The notes under the pieces are model-generated. The model had not been told where the DNA came from. It worked only from the letters and a program-made list of their open reading frames with translations, and ran no database searches. Shown in pieces: positions 21,929-31,849 of a stretch of 64,000 nt of DNA (the stretch's first letter is position 1; each line of letters begins with the position of its first letter). The stretch comes from Conoideocrella luteorostrata. Its lineage: Eukaryota; Ascomycota; Sordariomycetes; Hypocreales; Clavicipitaceae. Position numbers and translations under genes: made by a program. The stretch lies in the NCBI GenBank assembly GCA_032433595.1, contig JASWJB010000078.1, positions 62,001 through 126,000 on the forward strand, in the 5' to 3' direction.

Positions 21929-22540
21929 GGTGCTGTTCCCTATTGATGTGCTGGGCTACAATGAAGGACGAGAGAAAGCTTCAACGGTTATGGATTTTCA
22001 GGGCAGGCGATGGATGGAATCCGACCAGCTTGCCAGCGACCATACGGAGCAGTGAATTTCTAAGCCGATAATGGCCAATCATGTCGCTGGACATTGCACA
22101 GGTTTTTGTCGGTCATGTCGGTCAGTGGCACACGGACTGTAGCTCAATACAGCAACTGGACAGTGAATGCGGCGTATCTGGTTGGTCAAGCAGCAGTGGG
22201 GCCAATGCTTTTGTGACTCCACGAACTTTTTGGGTGGTGGGGTTCCCGGGGGCTTTTGGAGGATGCTTCGTCAGAGTTGCCCAAACCAATAGTTATAATA
22301 AGTGATGGAAGGGAATTATCTTCGGAGCTACTCGGCCTTCAAATATATAGAGGTTTCGTGGGGTGTACTTATGTGCTCTGAAGAGAAACAGGCAGAGAGA
22401 TTTGAGCTATGAGTGTAAAGAGATGTGCTCATGGATACAGTTTAACGTACAATACACTTTCCAAACGTATCCAGGAAAAGACGGGACAGCCAGAGCAGGA
22501 ACGCAGCAATGTAACTAGGCAATGAAATATTTATATCCTC
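21929..22540. other. COX17 upstream region
   Basis: Promoter side of COX17 and the space before the ABC pseudogene end. No supportable gene. Confidence 0.5.
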
Positions 22541-25500
22541 CTAGTAACTACTGGTTTGATGTAGCCTTGCAAACTTTAAGTCTCGGCTCAGCAACGTCCC
22601 CGGCGCAGCAAATTCCATCAAATGGCCCATTTCGAGTAGCGCAACTTTGTCGTATCGAGTGATATGTGTAAGACGGTGCAGTCTTTAAATATCGTATCAA
22701 TGATGTCTTGCATGGTTTTCTCCGCCTCGCTATCTGTGCTACTCATATGTCAGTCTCTACGTTCCAATAAATTCTGCCTGGTCCTTTAGGTGGCTTACCT
22801 GCAAGTAGCCTCATTAAGAACTAATACTTTACATTTTCTAACCATAGCCCGTGAGAGACATAACAGCTGTTTCGGGCCCGCTGAGCACGCTGCTGTATCT
22901 ATCTCTTTACTTAAGCCGCCTTGCTCTAATATGGTTGTCCAGAGCCCAACGCGCTCAAGGGCTTAAATGATGTGCTCGTCCGAAACCTTTCCAAAAGGAT
23001 CCAATGTTGAAACAGATCGTGCCTGGCAGAAGGAGCGGGTCCTGAGGCACCATGTTTAGATGCGAGCGAATGTCATTACACGACAAGGTGGAAATATCAA
23101 CACCGTCGACAGTGATCTGACCTCCACGCGTCTGAGTCGTCTGAAGAAGTGCCAGTATTGTAGACTACGTTTTATTTTAGCTCTCTTTTTTTGTCTTCTC
23201 CTTTTGCTATGAGTGAGCACATGGGTGTCAAACTTACCGTCTTGCGACAACCGAAGCGTCCAATCAGGGCGACGTGTTCTGATAGCCGAATCAAAAATGA
23301 AATGCCGTCAATCACAGGCTTCGCGCTGAGAGATTAAGCAGCGACTACAATCTTTAAATTCAACGTTGCCTTGTGTCAGCCAGTCCTGTGCCACCTGGGC
23401 CTTGGAGCTGCCTGTTTCTTCCGATTCAGTGTCGGCGCCAAAACTCTTAACGCGCGCTACAGCACCAATACTGGACTCCATCATCGTCCAAGTCTTGATC
23501 ATCTTCGTAAGAATAGAGTTGAATATCATAATCATGACTAGCGAGACTCCAGCGTTACCGGCGCTGAACTTCTCCTTCCGGGTTACAATAACAGCTACTA
23601 GCACAGCTGCAATAACTGTGATAAGCATGCCCAGCACGAACCCCAGCCAATTTTGAATGCAATGCTGTAAATAGGCTGGCCGTTGTGATTGATCAATAAA
23701 CTCGTAATTGCGTTTCTGATACTGCGGCTGCCAGCCGAGGGTGCGAATTGTGGCTGCGCCAGTGACGGGCTCGATAAAGTGTGTGTATAAACGGAGCTTT
23801 GGCTTCGATTTCGAGGAGACGGACCTGTCGGGACGTTTCTAGGTAGAAAGACTGTAACAAATAAAGAAATGCGACGAATAATGGCGCCATTATAGCCAGA
23901 TACTGAAAGAAAACGACGAGAATGAATGTTTTGGCTAAAGCGGGAAGGGCGGCTAGACTGTTATTAGTTATTGGGGATGATTCGAGATCCCAAAAAAACA
24001 AACAAACGCAAACAAACATGTCGCTCACTTGAAATGTAGTTTATCATGACGAGAGGCAGATTCATTTCGATAAGTTCCATATCTTGGCTATTCAATAAAT
24101 GATGGTCAGCAACTACTTCTTTCAAATGTGAGGGAGGGTGTCGTATACAGTTAGTCGCCCGACTTATACGACCCGGCTGTCTGCTTTCACCCACAAGCAC
24201 CTATGTAGAAGATGTGAGAAGAAATGTCAAGACTTACCTGAACCTATTAGTCAAAGTTGCGGTATTCATATTGGTAAAGAAATTGTAGTGGTGCGCTGTT
24301 ATCTAAGCAGTACAATAATGATGAATGACACCATTAAAACCCGTACCTCATAGTGCTTATGAGCAGATCATAATGCAAACTCAGGGTAGAATTGGTGATT
24401 ATGTTAACGATGCCGAACCTAGGAGTTGTCCGTAGTGCCAGACACGGCGGTATGAGTGAAACTCACCAGCATGAAATAGCGATAGCGAGAACTCCGAGGA
24501 TACTAAAGAAGGCAGACAGGCCAATATACATGCCCAAATCCTTGTGAATCTTGATTTCATTGGCTGCTGACCACCATTGGAGCCAGACCGCTGTTATTTA
24601 AGTACATTAGTCACTACATCAGTTGAAGGAATACTTCATGCACCTACTTTGGAAACTCGGTACAGAAAATCCAAACTGCCATGCTAATAAAGAATACAGT
24701 TATAGTTGTGAAGCCTGAACTAGCAAAGTAAAAATTGTAAACCGACCAGTCACTGTTCTTACGCAGGAGATCGGGCGTGTTGTCAGCTTCATCTGCAGTG
24801 CAGGGCACCACCGACGTGCTCGAATCTGCAGGTATACTTTCTATATGAGGGATTTCAGTATCCTTGACAGTATGTGTGGTAGAACCTTAGTTTCGTAAAC
24901 ATTGGCCAAGCTTTGCACAACATCCTTTAGAAGCTGGCAGCGCTTGCAGGCTCCCATTCAAAGCTATCCTGCCGTCCTCAAGAACAACAATTGAATCGGC
25001 GAAACTCGCCAGTTTATCTGTATTTAATTCATACTAAGAACCCCCAGGGTTCCGAGGAAGAAATAACTACGAATTTGGGTTACCACAATGCCTGTTATTC
25101 CCAGTTTGCGTAACAGGCCTTCATTCCCTAGGGTTTGCCGCGAGATATGGTCTGCAGTATGAGCATCCATGCCGCTAAAGATGTCGTCCAGGACAAAAAC
25201 ATCCTTATGCGAATCAACGGCACACGTGAGAGCCTTGCCGAATAGAAAGATCTGAGCCAATGTACTCCAAACATTCCTTTCAATGTTTACTTGCAATTCT
25301 CTGTTTCTGTCCGCCGCTAAGATTAGAACCCTAGCTGCTAACGACAGTTTGATCACCCCGCCCCAAAGCCCCCAGGTCAGGATCCAGTCCACACGTTAAA
25401 TGACCGTGTTCTACCATCTCAAGTCGTATTGTAATATACCGATAAAGTTACTTCGGATCGAGCCACGGTCGCCCGGCGCAATAAGCGATAGGAGCAGTAC

Positions 25501-26670
25501 ACTTCGGCGCAAGACCAAGACTGCGACTTGTTTCACCCAGTATGCTTTCCAGCAACATGCTCTTACCACTACCAACGGCTCCGAAACAGATAGTGATGCT
25601 GCCTCTTGGCATCTTTAAGCCGACGTCCTTCAGAAAGGATGTCTGTGATTTTACCCATGTAAAACTGTTATTTTGTAGTACGATTATGTTATCTGGGCCG
25701 CTTTGGTTCCGAAATGACATCGCCTGTGCGAGGGGTTGGAGACTGATAAATGATTCGGCATAATTGCTAGGTTGGCCAGATCCCTCATGCTTGGTGGTAT
25801 CATCAGCGTGGTTGCAGTACCCCCGAATTTGGTCGAAGCTAGCGACGCATTGCAGTAAATGCGGCATAACTTGGATAAGCCGAATTACTGGAATGATGAG
25901 AAGATTGACCAGGGCAATGGAGGTAAATGCCTGAGCGGTCAGAAGTGGCCCGTTCTTCCAACAGAGCGCGATGATCACATTAACACCAAAGGTAGCCAGC
26001 GGTGATATGCTTTGCGGACACTCCGCTATGGAGACTTGGTAAAGGCAGATATGATGCGGGACAACGGAGTATCATCTTACATAGTAGGACATTTCATACA
26101 AGCAACTTGCGGTAGGCCTCGGACGTTTTTATTTCAAATTGTCGCATATGTTGCATGACGTTAAATGTCAAAGTGGAGAGTCCCAACATTTTCACCCCTT
26201 TCATGTCGTCAAGTATGCTGCATATGATCCGAAGCCGCTCTTGGACCTTCTCGATCCTGGCGGGCCACCTGCGCTTTCTCAGCGGAATCAGAAACTGGAA
26301 CATTGATACCAATCGACACTAGATATATTTATCAGTCAGCATCCAAGTAGTATACACACCGAGAATGACAACTGCTGGTGCTAGACAAGCCAAGAAAACC
26401 TGTCGTTTTAATAGCCAGATGGCGATGCCTATCTCAAGAACAGAGGCCCATATTTCGTGGATCTGTAGGAAGTTGAGAACAATGCGCTGAACAATCTGTG
26501 CCCATTACGGCCATGGCGGTGGTTCCCCGAGATCAACCGTCCCTGCCTTGACTGTTTCCTGGTAAATAGGTCCAATAAGTCCGCCTTTACCTGCGTCACG
26601 TACAACCATCGAAAAGCGGTTGAAGTGGGTTGAGTGAGCGCTGCAGTCGGACTAAATAAGTGTAGTTACG
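22541..26670 (-). pseudogene. ABC transporter subfamily C (MRP-type) pseudogene
   Basis: Pieces of one ABCC transporter follow in order on the minus strand but in shifting frames. TMD1 remains at about 26640-25790 (GGLIGPIYQETVKAGTVDLG; ILDDMKGVKMLGL; LLTAQAFTSIALVNLLIIPV). NBD1 has an intact Walker A (GAVGSGKSMLLESILGE, about 25580-25540), then a TAG stop (25331-25333) just before the signature LSGGQKQRIA, a frame break, and Walker B DVFVLDDIFSGMD. TMD2 remnants include HFIEPVTGAATIRTLGWQPQ and SSIGAVARVKSFGA. NBD2 has a damaged Walker A (GRFGCRKT), a frameshift near 23000, a TAA at 22963-22965, a lost LSxGQ signature, Walker B Asp changed to Asn (22813-22815), and a deletion at the H-loop. 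A further stop lies in TMD1 (26505-26507). The N-terminal TMD0 is absent. Introns explain some frame changes but not these lesions. Confidence 0.9.
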
Positions 26671-28034
26671 GAGGTACCTTTGTGTGGAGCCAACAAGCGC
26701 AAGTACCAGCCCGTGCCAGCTACCTCACTCCACACGAAGAAGGTAGATGCTGTATTGAGATTCACGGTATTGGTAGTTGGTTGAACCTTCGGGAACTCTG
26801 AAGTCTTTGCTTATCGTGCCAGGTGTTTCACAACCTGCGCGGATGCTGCAATGATAACGGATTACTAAAGAGTGGTATGTATGGCTCGGGTCAGGCCCGT
26901 CTTCTCAGTGGACGGGCAGAGGCGACACATATCAAATGCGTTGTATTGCTCCCTACTACTTCGCACACAGCCTGGGCCAAGTCTTCAAATATCGGCGACT
27001 GTGACAGTGACGAGACGGACTCGGTTCCGGCCGGATGAAGTAGTGGTACATTGGTCGCGCAGTACCCGTCCCGCTCTACAGTGGTCCTCAGTACTCCCAG
27101 CGTGGTGCGGCGAGGGTTCGTACGACTTCGGGTACGGGGCATCAAGCCCGTGGCCGAAGCTCCGAACTCAAACATTGGCTCCCACCACACCACACCACAC
27201 CACATGTCTCGAATTCCGGCAATAGAGCAATAGAGCCACGCGGCATCCGCCGGTCGGATATGCGATGTGGCGTCAGCAGCCTGAAGCATCATCAACAGTG
27301 ACTCAGTCCCCAGCATGCCCGTCTGCCCGTCTGCCCGTCTGTCTGCCCGCCACCAGCACACCAACTTGCGGCAGTCTGGAATTGACTACTGACGTGGCTG
27401 CCAAACGCCAGCTGCGGTAGCGTATGCTAAGTGGCGAGCATTTTTCGTTCAACAGACTTGTTACTGTATGCGCCACGACAATGAGAGTCACACCACTTAG
27501 TACGCTATACCGCAGATCTGGTTTTTCTAAAAAAGTTTACTCGTTCGACTTGCAGTATCTGCGGCAATAAACGCAAGGATAATCGGGGGTCGGCTGCTAC
27601 CCGACTCCCGACCTAAACACCAGTAGCTTCATGGCCGCGAATCCAGACTGTGGGACGCGCGGCGATAACTTGCCTGCTTGTGACACCCACCAATTAAGCC
27701 GTCACAGCTCTTTAGACATCTGGAGCATCCTACGCTCGGTTCATCATGGCCAAAAAGTTGTATGTAAAGTATTGCAGGCTGCATACGTTACGCCAGCCTC
27801 ATGACTAGACTGCGTCGAACAGGAGGGTACGCGTACCGACTGGCCTGCCTGTGAGTGTGAAACTGGGGAGGTTGACTGACGGGTGGCGACTCGTCAGGTA
27901 TATAACTGACTGCTTGTGCCGTCTGGAATATGCCATGTTTCTCGATCCTTTTGTTTCAGAGAACCAGTCTCTTCTAACTGACACCCCTTTACCTTTCATC
28001 CCCATCACATACAAAAACTTACAAAGTACCCAAC
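26671..28034. other. Intergenic region upstream of the small heat-shock gene
   Basis: No supportable gene; the long minus-strand frame 26891-27364 is Arg/Thr-rich noise. Two short tandem repeats occur: a 5-base CACAC-type repeat (about 27183-27204) and an 8-base GCCCGTCT repeat (about 27317-27341). A CCCCT stress-element-like core lies at about 27982 close to the gene start; heat-shock elements are not clear. Confidence 0.5.
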
Positions 28035-29246
28035 ATGTCATCTCAAGATCAGCAACATCAACCACCCATCCCTTCAGGTCCTTGGGACTTCCTCGCGGCC
28101 TTTGGAGGTCAAAACAACAGCCCTGGTCAAGGTGTTGACCATCACAACCCACCCTCCTTCCCGTTCTCGGGTGCCTTTCCCTTTGGAGGGCCCATGGGTC
28201 ATCAGCCTCCTCATTCACGTCACCCTCCGCCTCCGTTCAATCATCATGGCCCTCATGGTATACCACATCATCGTGGTCCTCCCCCAGGACCAGGAGTAGG
28301 ACCCAGTCCTTGGGGTGAAAGCTTTGACTGGAGTGACTGGTATAACCATGATCATGACCATGACGAACACGGCCACGGAGGTGGACGAGAGAGGCGTCGG
28401 GAGCGTCGGGAATGTCGTCGCCGTAACCACCAACACCGTCATTTTGATGACGGCACTGACGAAGACAGCAACCAATCCGGTGGCGGCAAAGATGCCGGGA
28501 ACGAGAATGGGAACGAGGAGAAGGAACAGGAAAAGGGAGCATCTCCCGACACCGTGGATGCTGACATGCCCGACCCCGACGAAGTTGCCCTCGAAGACGG
28601 AGAATACCCTCCCCCTCCGTACGGACGTGACTTTGGTGGCCGTCGTGGCCGTGGTCGCTTCGGCCGAGGTGGCGGTGGATGGCATCGTGGTCGCGGCATG
28701 CATCACGGAGGACGCCACTACCCTCGCGGAGGTGGTGGCAGTGGATTCGACTTCGGCGCCATCATGCGAGGATTCATGAACCATCCATTCTTCCAGAATA
28801 TGCGTGACCAGGCAGAACGCTACCGATCTGGCGGCAACAACAGTAACAACAACAACAACAACCAATCCGACGGTGCAGAATCCTTTGCACCTCCCGTTGA
28901 TATTTTCAACACCGAGCGGGCATTTGTGGTGCACGTCGCTCTTCCCGGCGCCAAGAAGGAAGACGTCGGCGTGGACTGGAATCCGGACAACAACACCCTC
29001 AGCATCTCCGGCGTGGTCCACCGCCCCGGGGACGAAGACTTCATCCAGGGGCTGGTGTCTAGCGAGAGAAGGGTCGGCCTGTTTGAGCGCAACATCACGC
29101 TCCCTCCTCCAGGGGTGGCCTCTTCTGAAAAGGAAGACGTCGATGGCTTCTCCATCACAGCCAAGATGGAGGATGGCGTGCTGGTCGTGACAGTACCCAA
29201 GATGGAGAAGGAGTGGACTGAGATCAGAAAGGTGGACATCCAGTGA
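28035..29246 (+). CDS. Hsp20/alpha-crystallin family protein with long Gly/His/Pro-rich N-terminus
   Basis: Single-exon gene, 403 residues. The C-terminal about 115 residues form an alpha-crystallin domain (AFVVHVALPGAKKEDVGVDW ... LSISGVVHRPG ... RRVGLFERNITLPPPGV ... ITAKMEDGVLVVTVPKMEKE). The A-x-x-x-n-G-v-L core of the family is present as AKMEDGVLVVTVPK. The about 285 residues before it are low complexity: Phe/Pro/His/Gly-rich at first, then an acidic segment and an RGG-like block (GRRGRGRFGRGGGGWHRGRG), then an Asn run. Most small heat-shock proteins are 150-250 residues, so the extension is unusual; RGG blocks often bind RNA or drive condensates. Small heat-shock proteins hold unfolding proteins in a soluble state without ATP. 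A C-terminal IxI motif is not obvious. Confidence 0.9.
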   Translation: MSSQDQQHQPPIPSGPWDFLAAFGGQNNSPGQGVDHHNPPSFPFSGAFPFGGPMGHQPPHSRHPPPPFNHHGPHGIPHHRGPPPGPGVGPSPWGESFDWSDWYNHDHDHDEHGHGGGRERRRERRECRRRNHQHRHFDDGTDEDSNQSGGGKDAGNENGNEEKEQEKGASPDTVDADMPDPDEVALEDGEYPPPPYGRDFGGRRGRGRFGRGGGGWHRGRGMHHGGRHYPRGGGGSGFDFGAIMRGFMNHPFFQNMRDQAERYRSGGNNSNNNNNNQSDGAESFAPPVDIFNTERAFVVHVALPGAKKEDVGVDWNPDNNTLSISGVVHRPGDEDFIQGLVSSERRVGLFERNITLPPPGVASSEKEDVDGFSITAKMEDGVLVVTVPKMEKEWTEIRKVDIQ

Positions 29247-30047
29247 GTCGGCAGTTTTGCCTGCCACCTGGTAACGCCGCCAGTGTTAGATGTTCTCGAA
29301 TATCAGATCGGATAGGAATCAAATCACGAGTTTTGCGTTGGTATAAACACCGGTAGATAGCATTTATTTAAACCCCCTGCCAAACCCCCCCCCCCATCAA
29401 AACTAGAAAATTAAATAAAAAATTTATTTGTCTCGAAGACCAAGACGACCTATATCGTGACCATTTGAAAGTACATTCATCAATGGCAAGAGCAATAAAT
29501 TACATGCTCTTAAGATATGGCCTACCGTCATGCCCTCCCCTCCCAGAACATTCGACCTCCTACCACTGCTCTGCCTCTGCCTTGTTCTGCTCTGCTTACT
29601 TGTGCTCCATCCATACCCAGCTCGGCGCGTCCGTCGTCCTCCACAAAGTAGTTAGTAGTTCTCCCAAGTAAGCAAGTCCCGATTCCCGCAACCAAGCTAC
29701 TAGCCCATGTCAGCCAACAACATATATATCCCCCATACCCAACCGATGTACCTTCCGCCCGCTCACCTCGCCCCCACGTGAGAAGGGCCAGTACAGCTCG
29801 CACATATAAGTCATTCTTGTTAAGTGCCGGACCGTCCTTCCTCCTTTCCTTCTATTCTTTCTTTCCCTCCTCTGATTTTTTTTGTACCTTTTTTTTTTTT
29901 TGGAACAAAAACCAGAACTCCAATAGAACGTGCTGAAACCCCCACCCACAATACACTCATACATCAGTTCCCTCCTCGCATCTACGTATGTTGCCTCTCC
30001 CTTGCCCAACAGACAAAACATATTTAAAGCTCATCGCCCGTAATAGC
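29247..30047. other. Intergenic region between Hsp20 and methyltransferase genes
   Basis: C-rich run near 29384-29396, T-rich run near 29875-29902, and a CACGTG box at 29775-29780 that lies 268 bases before the methyltransferase start. No gene is supportable. Confidence 0.5.
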
Positions 30048-31109
30048 ATGCCCCTTAAGGACCGTCTCGATACGCTCTTCGGACCATTTCAGCTCCTCTG
30101 GGTGTCTCTCTGGAGTAATTAATTTACACATCCACTACCTAAATAACTTCTCTCTTCATTGTGCAGTAGCACTAACCATTCACTATTTACTCTTTACTGC
30201 TAGTCCACTCTGTAGCTCTCAAAGATGCCCTTCTTAAAGACGGCATCAAGGCACTTGCATGTCCTCAGCGTATTCGAGACGCTGCCGTGGCTAAACTTCT
30301 CATCCTAGCTTGTTTGTCATCCACATTCTCTCCAGCAGCACTCTTTTCTCTCTCTCTCTCTGTCTCTCTCTCTCTCTTACCATCGCCACAAGAAAAGAAC
30401 CCTCCTAATGTTGAATAAGCCGAAAACTTCATATCTTACGAAGATACCACCCCCGTTCCCTCCCTAGTCTCCTACGCCAGCGGAACAATCCTCGAACTCG
30501 GCCCCGGGCCCGGGAATCAAATCCACCGATTTGACCGCTCCCTCGTTAAATTCATATACGGAATTGACCCAAACCCCAATTTTGAAAGGGACATTGCGGC
30601 AAGGTTAGAAAAGCACAATCTTCAGGATAAGTATCAATTTCTTGCGTGTGGGCTTGAGGACAGTCATGTCTTAAGAGAAGCGGGCATTACGGAGGGGAGC
30701 ATGGATACTGTGTTAAGCATTCAGGTCGTGTGTTCGGTTGGAGACCCGATGAGTTTGATGAGGGAGGCGTATAGCTTGCTGAGACCGGGCGGTAGGTTTA
30801 TATTTTGGGAGCATGGGAGGAGTGACGATGCCTTCACGGCTCTGGCTCAAGGTATGTGTCTTGTCATTGGGCTGGGTAACGTTGCTATGTTATGTTTGAT
30901 GTGTATGGATGAGCAGGCTAATGTATGTTGAAACAGCATGCTGGAATCCCGCCTGGAGCGCGCTCGTTGGTGGGTGCTGCATCAATCGAGATATCAAATC
31001 AGCCATTGTCGCTGCAGGAGAGTGGGAGAGTCTCGATGCCATTGAGCAGGATGAAGACCCGTACAACTTCCTGCCTAGAACCTGGGGTGTGCTCGTAAAG
31101 AAGGTTTGA
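30048..31109 (+). CDS. Class I SAM-dependent methyltransferase (METTL7-like / methyltransferase type 11)
   Basis: Proposed exons are 30048-30114, 30216-30311, 30420-30851 and 30937-31109 (255 residues). SAM-binding motif I is GTILELGPGPGNQIHRFD (about residue 80), motif II acidic residue in YGIDPNPNF, motif III/IV region MDTVLSIQVVCSVGD, and the post-motif LLRPGGRFIFWEHG. The C-terminal exon (WNPAWSALVGGC ... EWESLDAIEQDEDP) is typical of METTL7-like proteins, some of which methylate thiols; the fungal substrate is unknown. Exon 1 begins MPLKDRLDTLFGPFQLLWVS, which could be a hydrophobic membrane-associated start. The last two exons are firm; introns 1 and 2 are less so (donors GTAATT and GTTTGT; intron 2 ends CTAATGTTGAATAAG and carries a CT-dinucleotide tract). 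An alternative acceptor for intron 1 at 30168 leads to a stop. Confidence 0.75.
30340..30379 (+). repeat. CT-dinucleotide tract
   Basis: About twenty CT units with one interrupting GT lie inside the predicted second intron of the methyltransferase gene. It is a simple-sequence repeat and would be length-variable between isolates. Confidence 0.85.
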
Positions 31110-31849
31110 CTTGGGATTGACACCAAACATCAAACGGTCGAGCCGGAAATGGTGTCTGGCTGTTGTCAATGCAAAATCAAGTCATCTACAAAAGCAAGGT
31201 ACTGTTCACTCTGAAATCGCCTATATGACAGGGTTCAAGCCCCAAAGGGCATTGAGAAAAAGGTAGTTATGAACTTCTCAGTTGAATCTTGCTGTGCTGC
31301 CTGAATCCCAAAAACTGTTGCTTGTGTTTGTTACGCCTGAGCCTATGCTATGGGGTATATGCTAGAAAATTAGATTGTATAACGAGTATGCGAACTTGTT
31401 GCGCTGTGTGCACTACAGAACTCCGGTCGGTATCATTGTCAGAAAATGATTTTGCTTGTCGTTTGCAATGCTGGGGCCGTCCGCCGCTTGCCCACCAAGA
31501 AATGAATAATAGTGTGATAACATATCGTATTAAGAAGGTACGGGAGTGTGTGCGTATGCGTATGCGTATGCGTGCTTTCAAAATTTTACAAGGAGACAAT
31601 AGAAATGGTACATGTGCAAGTGTATGGCTTTCTCGTTAGGCTGTAATAACACCGCGCCAGAGGAACATCAATTAAACAAAGGGTGGGGGAGAGGGCCACG
31701 AACGAATCGACCCTGGCAGAACCCAGGACAACAGGAAGAGGGACCTCCCGTCCGAGAAAGGAAAATAAACCCAATCAAGTATAACTCCAGGAATGTCGAC
31801 ATAAGTCATAACGCGCTGTGTCGGTTGCGAATGCAGAGAGGTAAAGCAG
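31110..31849. other. Convergent intergenic region
   Basis: Between the methyltransferase (+) and the 531-residue unknown gene (-). Holds a hexamer repeat GTATGC (about 31555-31575, four units). No gene is supportable. Confidence 0.55.

Noticed and set aside
27183..27345. Possible CRISPR-like or satellite array
   Set aside because: Only very short 5- and 8-base units without spacers; simple-sequence repeats in a eukaryotic genome.
26891..27364. 157-codon minus-strand frame
   Set aside because: Arg/Thr/Ala-biased sequence overlapping simple repeats; no protein-like motif.
28215..29267. 350-codon open frame antisense to the Hsp20 gene
   Set aside because: Codon-pattern shadow of the low-complexity N-terminus; the plus-strand frame carries the alpha-crystallin domain.
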